Assembly: GCA_902525075.1 (NCBI GenBank)
Contig: CABZFV010000002.1
Coordinates: 1-64,000 of the forward strand
Direction of reading: 5' to 3'
Source of the DNA: an uncultured Prochlorococcus sp.
GTDB lineage: Bacteria > Cyanobacteriota > Cyanobacteriia > PCC-6307 > Cyanobiaceae
Length of the DNA stretch: 64,000 nt
In this document: one piece after another, positions 8,566 to 18,678 of the stretch
Layout of the letters: the number at the start of each line of letters is the position of its first letter
Position numbering within the stretch: position 1 is the first letter of the stretch
Program-made: the position numbers and the translations under genes
Notes under the pieces: generated by a model
What the model was told of the DNA's origin: nothing
Database searches by the model: none
The model's input: the letters and a program-made list of their open reading frames with translations, nothing else

Positions 8566-9720
8566 TTAAAAATTATTTTTTGAATAATTTTCTAATATTC
8601 TCTGATTGATTTTCGGAATATTTTCTTTAAATTTGAAAAACCCTTTTTTGGCGAATTTCCAAGCAAATAAATCTTCATCTCTAATAAGGTTAAAAATTTT
8701 TTTATGGTGTAAATTTTTAAACTCAGTTATGAAATCATAATTTTCTCCCACTCCAGGATAAATAATGTCTATTTCGTTAGTATTTTTAAAAGTATTTTCC
8801 AACGAATAAGGATCAATCTGTTCAACAATATCAAATTGCTCTACAAATTCAGAGACCAAATCATGTTTAAATTTCAAAACAGGTTCAGACAATTTAATTT
8901 GTCTTTGTTCATTTTTTAAAAGGATAATAAATACTTTTTTATAGCTTGGAAGTAAATTTCTAAGGGTTGCAAGGTGCAGATCATTTTCAAACATAATCAG
9001 ATTATCTGATTTAGGTTCCATATCATTTTTATAAATCTCATCTTCAAATGGTATTTGATAAGATTCTTCAAGAAAAATTTGTTGATTACTTATTTTTTCT
9101 ACATTAAATCTATTATTTGAAAACTTTCTGAGGTTTGATGATGAAAAAAGATATTGTTTTCCCTTCGTTTGCAATCCTCCGACCCATCTCCAGCTAAGGA
9201 GATTAGATGAAGCATCTCCATCAAAAAGATATTTAAAGAAAAACTTTGCTCCCAATTGCCATGGGAGGCCTAAATTAAATATCCAAGTACTCGCAAACCA
9301 CATTCTTGTATGGTTATGCAAATAGTTGTACTGCTTTAATTCATGGACCCAAGAATTAAAAAAATCTAATTCTGTATTGCCATTAATTGCACTTTCATAT
9401 AGCTCATAATCAAAATCGAGATTGTTTTCTGAAATAAAATTTCTCCAAACTTTAGGTCTATTTTCCATCCACCCTTTCCAGTAAACTCTCCAAAATATTT
9501 CTTCAACAAATTTAGTTGAATTTTTGATTTTGTACTTACTTTTAATATCATGGACCAGATCATATTCCGATAATATTCTATGAGTAATGAAAGGCGATAA
9601 TTTTGAAACTGAACTTTCGTTATTTGGCCCAAAATCAAAATTTCTTAATTTTGCATAATCATTGATTTTGTATTTCGCAAAATTTTCCCAGGTATTTTGA
9701 GCTTCTAATAAAAATGACAT
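8566..9720 (-). CDS. Photolyase/cryptochrome-like FAD protein with swapped domain order
   Basis: 384 residues. Residues about 1-205 match the C-terminal FAD-binding domain of photolyases: FVEEIFWRVYWKGW, HNHTRMWFASTWIF, and DGDASSNLLSWRWVGG followed by SSSNLRKFSNNRF. The usual N-terminal alpha/beta domain is absent from its normal place. Residues about 240-365 look Rossmann-like and begin LIMFENDLHLATLRNLL, reminiscent of the WFRxDLRLxDN start of the photolyase antenna domain. That suggests a circularly permuted photolyase relative. DNA repair or blue-light sensing is possible; activity cannot be read from sequence. Confidence 0.75.
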   Translation of the reverse strand: MSFLLEAQNTWENFAKYKINDYAKLRNFDFGPNNESSVSKLSPFITHRILSEYDLVHDIKSKYKIKNSTKFVEEIFWRVYWKGWMENRPKVWRNFISENNLDFDYELYESAINGNTELDFFNSWVHELKQYNYLHNHTRMWFASTWIFNLGLPWQLGAKFFFKYLFDGDASSNLLSWRWVGGLQTKGKQYLFSSSNLRKFSNNRFNVEKISNQQIFLEESYQIPFEDEIYKNDMEPKSDNLIMFENDLHLATLRNLLPSYKKVFIILLKNEQRQIKLSEPVLKFKHDLVSEFVEQFDIVEQIDPYSLENTFKNTNEIDIIYPGVGENYDFITEFKNLHHKKIFNLIRDEDLFAWKFAKKGFFKFKENIPKINQRILENYSKNNF

Positions 9721-9996
9721 TTTCTCATAACTTTAAAAAATTTTTTTTTGTATTGATAGAAATTTCAAAAATTTGCCTTCAAATTAATACTTAAATTTTC
9801 TATTTCACTTTTAAGTAAATATGTTTGATTGAAGTATTTCATTTAAACGCTCTAGAAATACATTTTATACTCTTAAATCGCTCTCTGCGTGGGAGGATAT
9901 TTAGTGGTCAATTACTTTTTAAATCTAATTTAAATTTTCAAATCTTTATTTAAATGATTTTTTCTAAAAGATTTTTAAATATTTATCAAAATTATT

Positions 9997-10746
9997 ATGA
10001 ATAATTTATTAATGAGGGACGTTAAGTATCTAGATGAACAATACAGAATAGGTGAAGGCATAATTTCGGATGGCGCATTTAACCAACTTGAAAAGCTTTT
10101 TATTCCTGTTAATCCAGAACCTGACTACTTTAATCAAAAATATAATAAACTTTTGCCAAAATTGGCTAAAAAAAACTATAAAGAATTTTTGAAAAGTTTA
10201 TTAACAAAAACAAGATTAAGCATTCAACCAAAAATTGATGGCTGTGCTATTGCAATTAGATATATAGATGGCAATTTTAATAAAGCTATTACAAAAAAAG
10301 GATTAGATGTCTCAAGCAAAATTAAACAAATTAAAAATGTCCCCGATTGTATTCCTATCAAACGAGATTTTCAAATTAGAGGTGAACTATACGCTACAAA
10401 CCAAGTTGCCGGCATTTCCCAAAAAATTACAAGAAAATACCTCAATGATAAGAAAGGGATTGGAGAAAGTCTCCGCTTTTGCTGTTTCCAAATACTTAAT
10501 GGAAGACTTAATCAATACGAAACCCTTAACTATCTTAAAAAATGTGGCTTCAGCACCCCTGAAAGTTACTTCACAAATCATAAAAGCGAAATCCAAACAT
10601 ATATAAAAAATTGGTTAGAGAGAAAAATATTTGCGAAATATCCAACTAATGGGATAGTTATAAATATAAATAGTAGGAAATTACAGTTACTTAGAGAGAA
10701 AAGTTTATCTCAAAATAACGAATGGCAATATGCAATTCAAAAATAA
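9997..10746 (+). CDS. Stand-alone NAD+-dependent DNA ligase adenylation domain
   Basis: 249 residues, against about 670-700 for LigA. Nucleotidyltransferase motifs are intact: catalytic lysine in QPKIDGCAIAIRY (residue 79), RGELY (128-132), PTNGIVI (about 215-222) and EWQYAIQK at the C-terminus (motif V). The N-terminal Ia-like helices (ISDGAFNQLEKL) are partly present. The OB fold, zinc finger, HhH and BRCT regions are absent. It could be a reduced ligase, a nucleotidyltransferase of other function or a gene remnant; the frame and motifs are clean, which argues against decay. Confidence 0.8.
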   Translation: MNNLLMRDVKYLDEQYRIGEGIISDGAFNQLEKLFIPVNPEPDYFNQKYNKLLPKLAKKNYKEFLKSLLTKTRLSIQPKIDGCAIAIRYIDGNFNKAITKKGLDVSSKIKQIKNVPDCIPIKRDFQIRGELYATNQVAGISQKITRKYLNDKKGIGESLRFCCFQILNGRLNQYETLNYLKKCGFSTPESYFTNHKSEIQTYIKNWLERKIFAKYPTNGIVININSRKLQLLREKSLSQNNEWQYAIQK

Positions 10747-10854
10747 AATTAAATAGTACCTTCAAAAAAAGCTCACGATACTGACTTCAAGTATTTACAG
10801 TGGAAAAGTAATTAAATTTTGGTTAAATTCCAAAGTGTCTTGCAGGATTACTAA

Positions 10855-11784
10855 ATGACTGCCACTATTTCAAGACCTAAAATCTCTAACTGGGAAACAT
10901 CTAATATTCCAAACCTTGCAGGCAAAACAGCGCTAATTACTGGTGCGAACAGTGGTCTTGGATACTACACTGCAAAGGCCTTAGCAGAAAAAAATGCTCA
11001 TGTTGTTATAGCTTGCAGATCGCTTGAAAAAGCTAATCAAACTATCAAAAAACTTAAAGGTCTTAATCCTGGAGGATTATTTACACCTTTAGAATTAGAT
11101 TTGTCAGATTTAAAAAATATTGTTGAAGTTCAGTCCAAAATTTTTGATAATTTTGAAAATTTGGATTTACTAATCAATAATGCAGGCATTATGCATCCGC
11201 CTAAAACTCTTAGTGTCCAGGGATATGAAATACAATTTGCAGTTAATCACCTAGCTCACATGCTTTTGACTCTAAAGCTACTTCCAATTATTGAAAAAAA
11301 AGAAGAATCTAGAATAGTGACGGTTACTTCCGGAGCACAATTTTTTGGCAAAGTTGGTTGGAAAAATCTGAAAGCCGAGAACTATTACAACAAATGGGAA
11401 TCTTACTCCAATAGCAAATTGGCAAATGTAATGTTTGCTTTGGAACTAAATGACAACTTTAAGCACAAAAATATACTTTCTTTAGCTGCTCACCCAGGAA
11501 TTGCAAAAACAAATCTCTTTACTGCTCAAAAACCTAACCCTGGTCCACTAGAAACATTCTCATTGGAATTATTTAGCCCTATTTTTCAAACTGCTGAGAT
11601 GGGTGCTTTACCCCAACTTTTTGCAGCTACTTCACCAGACGCAAGAGGTGGTGATCATTATGGTCCTAGATTTAATTTCAGAGGTCATCCAAAACTATCC
11701 CCTACTTCTCCTTTCGCTATGAATAAAAAAGAAAGAAAAAATTTATGGGAAAAAAGCCTTGAAATACTTAGTAATTTCTTATAA
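10855..11784 (+). CDS. Short-chain dehydrogenase/reductase
   Basis: 309 residues. Classical SDR signature: TGANSGLG cofactor motif near residue 30, LLINNAGIMH, and the catalytic YSNSKLANV. It belongs with the retinol dehydrogenase / WW-oxidoreductase-like branch. Related genes are sometimes labelled protochlorophyllide reductase, but I see nothing here that specifically supports that. Substrate unknown. The last 6 bp overlap the convergent small gene. Confidence 0.88.
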   Translation: MTATISRPKISNWETSNIPNLAGKTALITGANSGLGYYTAKALAEKNAHVVIACRSLEKANQTIKKLKGLNPGGLFTPLELDLSDLKNIVEVQSKIFDNFENLDLLINNAGIMHPPKTLSVQGYEIQFAVNHLAHMLLTLKLLPIIEKKEESRIVTVTSGAQFFGKVGWKNLKAENYYNKWESYSNSKLANVMFALELNDNFKHKNILSLAAHPGIAKTNLFTAQKPNPGPLETFSLELFSPIFQTAEMGALPQLFAATSPDARGGDHYGPRFNFRGHPKLSPTSPFAMNKKERKNLWEKSLEILSNFL

Positions 11785-12045
11785 ATTTTTCATTTTTACT
11801 AACTTTAGAAAATACTTCAAGATATGTAATTCACTCTCTGAGAGCTTCATAAATTCTGTTAAGGCATCATAATTTTTTTCATCAATTTTTTTTGATAATT
11901 CAATAAAACTATCATGGTTTTCATGAACAAAGCGCTCAGCAATCTGAGACGGAGTTAAACCCTTTTCAATTAATTCACCTGGAGCATTTTTCTCCCACTT
12001 TTCATAAAACCAAGAGAACCAATATTTTGCAGTATTTTCTTTCAT
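11779..12045 (-). CDS. Small conserved protein, paralogue of 22513-22830
   Basis: 88 residues, charged and probably helical. Core pattern PSQIAERFVHEN, then KKIDEKNYDALTEFMKLSES and ELHILKYF. The same pattern (AE-x-F, DE-x3-D-x-L-x2-F-x-KL-x-E-x-E-x-H) recurs in the 105-residue protein at 22513-22830, so the two define a small family. No known domain recognised. Confidence 0.65.
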   Translation of the reverse strand: MKENTAKYWFSWFYEKWEKNAPGELIEKGLTPSQIAERFVHENHDSFIELSKKIDEKNYDALTEFMKLSESELHILKYFLKLVKMKNL

Positions 12046-12145
12046 TAATTAATTTTTCTTTGACAAATACTATAAATACTGAAGAAAGATCTCATGATTG
12101 AATTACCCCTTAAACACAATTAATATTAATGCAATTATAAATTTA

Positions 12146-13561
12146 ATGATAGATAATCATTTTAATAAAGGAAATATTAATCTTGTAATTGGATTAGGTA
12201 AATCTGGATTTTGGGCTGCCAAGTATTTGAGGAGCATTAATAAGAGAGTAATTGTTTGGGAAAGTAAAGATGGGATAGAATTCTTAGAAAGAAAAACAGA
12301 ATTAGAAGGGCTTAATATAATAGTTTCTCTGAATAAAGAGTTTGTATTTGAAGAAATTCAACCTTTTGTGAAAGAGATCGAATCTGTTGTTGTAAGTCCA
12401 TCAATACCTTATGACCATATAACTATTATTAAATTAAAAAAAAAGGGGATTAAAGTAATTGGAGAAATTAATGTTGCATGGGAAATTTTAAAAGACACAA
12501 ATTGGATAGGTATTACTGGCACTAATGGCAAGACTACTGTTACTCATCTACTAAGCCATATACTCTGTGATTCTGGATTAAATGCTCCTTTTGCTGGAAA
12601 TATTGGTACACCTTTATGTAAATATGCTCACTCCAAAAAACATGAAAAAATTGATTGGGTTGTAGCTGAATTAAGCAGTTATCAAATAGAAATATCTCCA
12701 GAAGTAAAACCTAATATTGGAATATGGACAACTTTCACAGAAGATCATCTTGAAAGACATAAAACACTTGAAAACTATTTCAACATAAAAAAAAGCTTGC
12801 TAAATAAATCTGATTTTAGAATTTATAATTATGACGATAAAAACCTGAGGAATCACTACAGTTCTCTATCAAGTGGGGTTTGGATAACGACTAGTTTCGA
12901 TAAATCAAATTTTATTCAATGCGATTATTGGATAGATGATCAAGCATACATTGTTGAGAGAGGAAAGAAATTATTCAAACTTGAACATTTTTCTTTAAAA
13001 GGAATGCATAACCTTCAAAATCTTTTATTGGTAATTGCAGCAGCTAGAAAAGTTGGATTATCTGGTAAAAAGATTAAAGATTCTTTATCTAATTACAAAC
13101 AATTGCCCCATAGGATGGAAACAATTTATAAAAATAATTATCTGGAAATAATTAATGATAGTAAAGCTACAAATTTTGACTCATCTATTGCAGGAATAAA
13201 TTCAATTGAAGGTCAAATAATAATCATTGCTGGGGGTAGATTAAAAGGGAATGAATATAGTGAGTGGATAAAAGTTTTAAAGAAAAAAGTTAAATGTGTT
13301 TTCCTTTTTGGAGAAAGCTCAAAAGTCCTAAAAATGGCGCTTATTAATGAAGGATTTAAAAAAAATATTTTTGAATTTTCAGAACTAAAAGAGCTTTTAA
13401 ATTTTGTTTTTCATTATTTACAAAATAATAGGGTTGGAACATTATTATTCTCACCTTCATGCTCTAGTTTTGATCAATTTAAAAATTATGAAGAGCGTGG
13501 AGATTATTTTAAGAAACTAATAAGTGAAAAATTAAAGGTTAATAAATCCATTTTTTGTTAA
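12146..13561 (+). CDS. murD: UDP-N-acetylmuramoylalanine--D-glutamate ligase
   Basis: Cytoplasmic Mur ligase that adds D-glutamate to UDP-MurNAc-L-Ala in peptidoglycan synthesis. Motifs: N-terminal [18 protein letters not shown]-binding [24 protein letters not shown], central EDHLERH, and [10 protein letters not shown] near the C-terminal domain. From ATG 12146 it is 471 residues, close to the family norm. A TTG at 12098 would add 16 unconserved residues, so I prefer the ATG. Confidence 0.93.
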   Translation: MIDNHFNKGNINLVIGLGKSGFWAAKYLRSINKRVIVWESKDGIEFLERKTELEGLNIIVSLNKEFVFEEIQPFVKEIESVVVSPSIPYDHITIIKLKKKGIKVIGEINVAWEILKDTNWIGITGTNGKTTVTHLLSHILCDSGLNAPFAGNIGTPLCKYAHSKKHEKIDWVVAELSSYQIEISPEVKPNIGIWTTFTEDHLERHKTLENYFNIKKSLLNKSDFRIYNYDDKNLRNHYSSLSSGVWITTSFDKSNFIQCDYWIDDQAYIVERGKKLFKLEHFSLKGMHNLQNLLLVIAAARKVGLSGKKIKDSLSNYKQLPHRMETIYKNNYLEIINDSKATNFDSSIAGINSIEGQIIIIAGGRLKGNEYSEWIKVLKKKVKCVFLFGESSKVLKMALINEGFKKNIFEFSELKELLNFVFHYLQNNRVGTLLFSPSCSSFDQFKNYEERGDYFKKLISEKLKVNKSIFC

Positions 13562-13662
13562 AGTATCACTTCGTAATTTTCAGGTCGGTCATCACAACCG
13601 TCTCCCCTCTAGCAAATATTCACTTAATTAGTTAGATTTTGACTATAAGTTAACTACTAGTA

Positions 13663-13977
13663 ATGAGTGAATCTAACAATTTACCTCAAGCAATAAGTCA
13701 TAAAAAATTAAGTTACTTGATGCTTAAGGCACAAAAGGATTCTTATTTTTCTGATGAATTAGCAGAAATAGAAAGTCCCGAAAAAAGAGAATTTGAAGAG
13801 TTAATAAACACTTGGGAAGCTTCAACGAAGAAAGTAGTTAATGAGTTATCAAAAAGAAAAGAGAATTTACTAAAAGATAAATCACCGAATTCTTTAATTG
13901 CTCTTGGTGCTATGGAAGTTCACCTTAATATGGCTTTGCAAGCGTTAAATGCATTTAATAAAGGAGTTGATGGGTAG
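13663..13977 (+). CDS. Hypothetical helical protein
   Basis: 104 residues, charged, with a predicted helical middle (REFEELINTWEASTKKVVNE) and C-terminal LIALGAMEVHLNMALQALNA. No signal or membrane segment. The spacer upstream holds a short hairpin (CGGT/ACCG near 13585-13600). Function unknown. Confidence 0.6.
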   Translation: MSESNNLPQAISHKKLSYLMLKAQKDSYFSDELAEIESPEKREFEELINTWEASTKKVVNELSKRKENLLKDKSPNSLIALGAMEVHLNMALQALNAFNKGVDG

Positions 13978-13991
13978 AATTTATCTATAAA

Positions 13992-14726
13992 TTACAAGGA
14001 AGGCATCGAAAATAAGAGAAAATCTAGTTCTTTTTCAGTATCTATAGAGACATCATCATAATTATTAACTTCAAAACCCAAGCCATCTCCAGATTCGAGA
14101 AGAATATTTGAATTGGAGTCTTTACTTTTTAATAAAAGATTACCTTCTATTATTTGTATCCAATTATATTTATCGATTTTTAATGGCAATTTTTTTTCTT
14201 TAATTGGCTTATATTTACAACGCCATAAAGAGATACTTTGATTTAGAAAAAGCTTATTATTTTTAGCCTCTTTGTAATTAAAAATAAGATTGTCCCACAA
14301 CTTTTCATTTAATGAAATTTGATCATATCGAGGTTTGATATTTTCTTTTTGAGGGCATATCCAAATCTGGAACAACTTACAGGTCTCATTTTCTTCATTC
14401 TTCTCGCTATGAGAGATTCCAGTACCTGCAGACATAACTTGTACTTCATCTTTGTGAATTTTTCCAAGATTGTTTAACGAGTCTCTATGAGTTATTGCTC
14501 CTTTTGTTACGACAGTAATAATTTCCATATTTGCATGAGAATGTGTATTAAATCCTGCATTAGGAGAAATAATATCTTCGTTTATAACTCTAATATTCCC
14601 AAAATTATCCCATTTTGGATCTCTATGTTCTGCGAAAGAAAATGAATGCATTGAATGCAGCCAATCTCTTCTTGATAAAAATCTATCATCGGATTTTCTT
14701 ATTTTAATAATATTAAAAACCATCAA
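13992..14726 (-). CDS. Pirin family protein (bicupin)
   Basis: 244 residues. N-terminal cupin with the pirin signature DWLHSMHSFSFAEHRDPKW and metal-binding NTHSHANMEIITVV, followed by HSEKNEE in the second half of the domain and a less conserved C-terminal cupin. Pirins bind Fe and some have quercetinase activity; the physiological role in cyanobacteria is uncertain. Length fits the family. Confidence 0.9.
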   Translation of the reverse strand: MMVFNIIKIRKSDDRFLSRRDWLHSMHSFSFAEHRDPKWDNFGNIRVINEDIISPNAGFNTHSHANMEIITVVTKGAITHRDSLNNLGKIHKDEVQVMSAGTGISHSEKNEENETCKLFQIWICPQKENIKPRYDQISLNEKLWDNLIFNYKEAKNNKLFLNQSISLWRCKYKPIKEKKLPLKIDKYNWIQIIEGNLLLKSKDSNSNILLESGDGLGFEVNNYDDVSIDTEKELDFLLFSMPSL

Positions 14727-14816
14727 AATTAAATAGAATAAAAGAATTCTAAATAATTAGAAAAATATTTGTAAATTTTTTTGATAAATTATTCCTAAGA
14801 AAAACAACTATCAAAT

Positions 14817-14945
14817 TTAAAAATTTATTTTTCTTTGAGCCTTATTAGCCTTTATCAATATTTTTTGTGCTTCATCTCTTGTAAGGCATTTTTCTGCTTT
14901 TACATTTAAGTTTTTTAGTTTTTGCAGTTGCTTTGTGTTACTCAT
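14817..14945 (-). CDS. Small basic protein
   Basis: 42 residues from ATG. Lys-rich and helical (SNTKQLQKLKNLNVKAEKC, then LTRDEAQKILIKANKAQRK). The LTRDEAQKI segment looks like a real helix rather than random coding. No homologue recognised. Confidence 0.5.
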   Translation of the reverse strand: MSNTKQLQKLKNLNVKAEKCLTRDEAQKILIKANKAQRKINF

Positions 14946-15010
14946 AATTTAACTCATTCTTAAAGTTACCTTAACATAATTTTTAATTAATTACCTCTTA
15001 AACCTTTGCA

Positions 15011-15553
15011 TCAAATCGTTTTTACAGCTTTGAGAATGGAATTATCAGAACAGTATAGAGGATGTATTGGATTATCTTTGATTGTTTTCTTAATTAAAAG
15101 CGGTCCAAGAGGATTATCAAAATTACTTCTTCTGATTGAGTTATATTGCATTATTTTTTTTAATATTCTTTTATTTCTATTTAGAAATTTCCCTTTGTTA
15201 CCCCAACCTAACCATAAATCACAATTTTTATTTTCAGACCAGTGTTTTAAGTTTTTAAAAATATGATTATTGTTTAAATACCCAACAGGGTTTTTGTGAT
15301 TAAAGAGGCTCGCTGGATTACTTGAAATAAGAGCAAATAAATTGATTAATTTTACTTTGCCATAATTATTATTTTTCGAGATTTTAATTATCTTTTTTGT
15401 TGTATTATCCAAGAAAACTGCATCTGATAATGAAGGATTTAGACCAATAAAAATAATCTCTTTTTTAGATTTAGAAATCTTATAACTTAAACTCCATCTA
15501 TATATTTTGTTAGCACTTATTAAACAATTTCTTTCTAAAAATAAAATTTTCAA
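15011..15553 (-). CDS. DUF1643 family protein
   Basis: 180 residues. Matches DUF1643 through WSLSYKISKSKKEIIFIGLN, the NPSLSDA segment (NPSxAD in the family), LINLFALISSNP and LWLGWGNKG. The family is found in bacteria and phages; its function is unknown. Its start overlaps the end of the upstream DUF2214 gene by 4 bp, so the two form an operon. Confidence 0.8.
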   Translation of the reverse strand: MKILFLERNCLISANKIYRWSLSYKISKSKKEIIFIGLNPSLSDAVFLDNTTKKIIKISKNNNYGKVKLINLFALISSNPASLFNHKNPVGYLNNNHIFKNLKHWSENKNCDLWLGWGNKGKFLNRNKRILKKIMQYNSIRRSNFDNPLGPLLIKKTIKDNPIHPLYCSDNSILKAVKTI

Positions 15554-16035
15554 CCTAAACCTACACCTCTAGCCATAAGAGTTGCGAACAAAGGTATTGT
15601 TGCAAAGCCCACTAATTCAGTAGTAATGATTAGTCTGAACCTCTTAACTAGATTTTCAGATATTTCAGGTAGTTTATTCTTACTAAGTGGAATTGCCCAG
15701 AGGATATATGTTGTCGTTGGGTATAAAGAAAGTAAGCCAACCAAAATGTAGAGCGAAACCTTTATCCAAAACACAGGATTACCCGTATAGAAATCACCTC
15801 CTTGACCAAAATACTTAACACGCAAAATCCCAGTAACTAATATTGCAACTCCTGCCAAACCATAAACCACATCTGCAATTATCATTGAGATCGTCTCATT
15901 TCTATTAAGACCTACCTTTAGGGTCAATCTTTCAAACAAAAGAGAACCGAAACACAAAATAATTCCTAAATAATGAACATATGCTACTAATGCACTTTTA
16001 GCAATTTCACCTGTTAATAAAGTTCCTAATAACAT
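15550..16035 (-). CDS. DUF2214 family membrane protein
   Basis: 161 residues with four membrane helices. Family features are VAYVHYLGIILCFGSLLFER, the AGVAILVTGILRVKYFGQG turn, and NPVFWIKVSLYILVGLLSLY. Function unknown; it is usually annotated as a predicted membrane protein in proteobacteria and cyanobacteria. Coupled with the DUF1643 gene downstream. Confidence 0.82.
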   Translation of the reverse strand: MLLGTLLTGEIAKSALVAYVHYLGIILCFGSLLFERLTLKVGLNRNETISMIIADVVYGLAGVAILVTGILRVKYFGQGGDFYTGNPVFWIKVSLYILVGLLSLYPTTTYILWAIPLSKNKLPEISENLVKRFRLIITTELVGFATIPLFATLMARGVGLG

Positions 16036-16122
16036 GTTCGAGTCAAAATTTATACAATCCTAACCACCAAATGAAGAATTTGTTTAGAAATAAATTAATA
16101 ACTTAAAAGCAAGGTATTAAAT

Positions 16123-16872
16123 CTAAGACTCTAAAAACCTTTTTTGACCATCTTCAAAAAAATCCTTTTTATTCCACACTTCGATTACATCTGGGAAATG
16201 TTTTTCCATACAATTATCACAAACCCCATGACTGAATCTAATATCACTAATTTTCGAAAGATATTTTTCTAAATGCATCCAATCTCCCTCCTTATTTTTC
16301 ACTTCTCTGCAATATGAACATACAGATAAAATCCCTTCCTGTTTATGCAAATTAGATAAAGCATCTAGCAAATTTAATGACTTTTTTCTAAGCTCTAAAA
16401 ATGAAACTATTTGCTTTGATAATAATTCCATAATATTAAATTGTTGTGTAGTTAGATTTCCTGGCTTTCTGTCTATTACACACAGAGTTCCAAGCTTATT
16501 ACCATCACTATTTCTAAGGGGAAAACCTGCATAAAAACGAATCTTTGGATCTCCATTTACTAATGGATTATTTATAAATCTTTCATCTTGGAAAGCATCA
16601 TTAATAATTAATGGACTATTTTCTTTTATTGCATGTGTACAAAAAGACCAATCTCTTCTAGTTTCTGATATTTGAAGTCCTATTTTGGATTTAAACCATT
16701 GTTTATCTTTGTCTACCAAAGTCATCAAAGAAATAGGCACATTACAGGTTGTAGCAGCAATTTTTGTAATATCGTCATAACATGATTCTGGCTTGGTTCC
16801 CAAAATCCTATATTCTGCTAAAGCTTTTAATCTTCTTTCCTCTTCTTCTTTTTTTGATACAAGATTCTGCAT
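16123..16872 (-). CDS. GAF domain protein with C-terminal Cys-pair domain
   Basis: 249 residues. An N-terminal GAF domain (about 10-165) has VPISLMTLVDKDKQWFKS, WSFCTHAI and GTLCVIDRKPGNLT. A C-terminal domain has CSYCREVKN, WMHLEKYL and HGVCDNCMEKHFP, the two-CxxC arrangement often appended to bacterial sensor kinases and response regulators. No kinase, HTH or output domain is present, so it is a lone sensor or adaptor. Confidence 0.85.
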   Translation of the reverse strand: MQNLVSKKEEEERRLKALAEYRILGTKPESCYDDITKIAATTCNVPISLMTLVDKDKQWFKSKIGLQISETRRDWSFCTHAIKENSPLIINDAFQDERFINNPLVNGDPKIRFYAGFPLRNSDGNKLGTLCVIDRKPGNLTTQQFNIMELLSKQIVSFLELRKKSLNLLDALSNLHKQEGILSVCSYCREVKNKEGDWMHLEKYLSKISDIRFSHGVCDNCMEKHFPDVIEVWNKKDFFEDGQKRFLES

Positions 16873-16991
16873 TAATCTTCACCAATAATTAAAACTTTAA
16901 AATTAAAGTTTCTCCAAAAAACTTTTTCCGTCTAATACTTAATAAAAAAAAGATAAACTTATTGAATTGTTACTTACTGATTTATTACTTA

Positions 16992-18236
16992 TTAATTTAT
17001 TATTGATTGACTTAACTTTGAGACTGCCATCCCAGCGATCCATCCACTTGTCCAACAATGTTGAAAATTAAATCCACCAGTGATCCCATCAACATCCAAA
17101 ACTTCTCCAGAAAAAAATAAACCTGGACAAATTAAGCTCTCCATACTTTTAAAATTAACCTCATTAATTTTTACGCCTCCGGAAGTAACAAATTCCTCTC
17201 CAAATGGACCTTTGCCCGAAATTATATATTTATCCCACATTAGAGTATTTATCATTTTCTCTCTTTCATCCGCCAGCAAATCAGCCCACTTTTTCTCTTT
17301 ATCAATACCTATTTTCTTTAATAAAAAAATCCATAATCTTTTTGTTAATAGTGGAACAGGTCTACTATTAATAAGATTCACCTTGCCTTTATTTAATCTT
17401 AAATAATTAATTTTTTCTTTTAACTCCTCATAACTTAAAGAAGACCATTTAATGATTAAATTAAATTTATATTTTTGGCTATAAAGTTCCCTTGCTGCAA
17501 TTGATGAAAGTTTTAATACTGCTGGTCCACTAAACCCCCAATGCGTTATTAGTAAATCGCCTCTATTTTGAAAATTCTTATTATTTAAATTAATTTCTAT
17601 ATCTATGTCCCTTATCGATACCCCACTACACTCATCCAAATTTGGTTCTTTTGTAGAAAAAGTAAAAAGCGATGGTACAGGTTTAACAATGGTGTGTCCA
17701 AGATTTTGAGCTAATTTATATCCGCTTGGATTGCCACCAGTTGAAAGAATAATATTTTTTGCAGTTATCTTTGCTTTTTTAAGACTAAAAATATTGAATA
17801 TATTATCTGGAGTTTTTGAAATTTCTTTTACAAAAAATTTTGTTAGAATTTCTACTTTTTTTGATAAAGCACTTTTTCTCAAGCAATCAATAACATCTGA
17901 AGAAGAATTAGACACTGGAAATACTCTTAGATCTTCCTCAATTTTTAATCTTAACCCTTTTTTCTCAAACCAATCGTATACATCTCCAGCAGCAAAACGA
18001 TTAAATGATTCCAAGAGCTGAATTCCACCTCTGGGATAATTCTCAATTAGTTCATTCGGTATCCATGTCGCATTAGTGACGTTACATCTTCCCCCTCCAC
18101 TAATCCTTACTTTCTCCATAAGTTTTGAAGTTCCTTCAAGAATTATTATTCTTTTTACTCCATTTTCAGCAGCAGTTATTGCTGTCATAAAACCGGCTGC
18201 ACCGCCTCCAACAACTGCTAAATCAAAAGGTTCCAA
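16992..18236 (-). CDS. HI0933/YhiN-type flavoprotein
   Basis: 414 residues. N-terminal dinucleotide-binding fold DLAVVGGGAAGFMTAITAA, the family motif VRISGGGRCNVTNA, and the C-terminal FFSGEVLDVDGITGGFNFQ, all diagnostic of the HI0933 family of NAD(P)/FAD-dependent oxidoreductases. Substrate not established. Monocistronic here. Confidence 0.92.
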   Translation of the reverse strand: MEPFDLAVVGGGAAGFMTAITAAENGVKRIIILEGTSKLMEKVRISGGGRCNVTNATWIPNELIENYPRGGIQLLESFNRFAAGDVYDWFEKKGLRLKIEEDLRVFPVSNSSSDVIDCLRKSALSKKVEILTKFFVKEISKTPDNIFNIFSLKKAKITAKNIILSTGGNPSGYKLAQNLGHTIVKPVPSLFTFSTKEPNLDECSGVSIRDIDIEINLNNKNFQNRGDLLITHWGFSGPAVLKLSSIAARELYSQKYKFNLIIKWSSLSYEELKEKINYLRLNKGKVNLINSRPVPLLTKRLWIFLLKKIGIDKEKKWADLLADEREKMINTLMWDKYIISGKGPFGEEFVTSGGVKINEVNFKSMESLICPGLFFSGEVLDVDGITGGFNFQHCWTSGWIAGMAVSKLSQSIIN

Positions 18237-18421
18237 AAACTTAATATTTAATACGCTTCAATCTGATAATAGCAAGTAGTTATAAAGAAAAATTAGTCCA
18301 AAAACCATAAAAAAATAAATATAAAACTTTAAAACTACATAATAAATTGCTACGATTCGCTAATTTTTTAATTTCTAGAAAAATCAACACAGTCGTTATT
18401 TTTATGCTTTAAGTTAATTAA

Positions 18422-18658
18422 ATGAGTTTATTATTTTCTTACGTTAAATATTCTGAGGCCAGTTTTCCTATGACTGGTCAATATACTGCTCTTCTTTTAA
18501 TAACTTCTGTTATTTGGGTTCTACTTTGGTTTGGATATAGACAAAATAAGATAAATGATGAGATCAAGAAAAAAGAAAAAGAAGAAAGAATTAATGCGAA
18601 AGTTCAAAGAAGAAAGAAGTTAGAGAGTTTGTACCCTTCTAATAAAAAAACTGTTTAA
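18422..18658 (+). CDS. Small membrane-anchored protein
   Basis: 78 residues. One membrane span (YTALLLITSVIWVLLWFGYR) then a strongly charged helical tail (KKKEKEERINAKVQRRKK). Marks the start of the run of tiny genes that fills 18-40 kb. Function unknown. Confidence 0.6.
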   Translation: MSLLFSYVKYSEASFPMTGQYTALLLITSVIWVLLWFGYRQNKINDEIKKKEKEERINAKVQRRKKLESLYPSNKKTV

Positions 18659-18678
18659 AATAAAGTACTTTAGAAAAT

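Noticed and set aside
10855..11784. Protochlorophyllide reductase
   Set aside because: Sequence is a general short-chain dehydrogenase; nothing specific to POR was visible.
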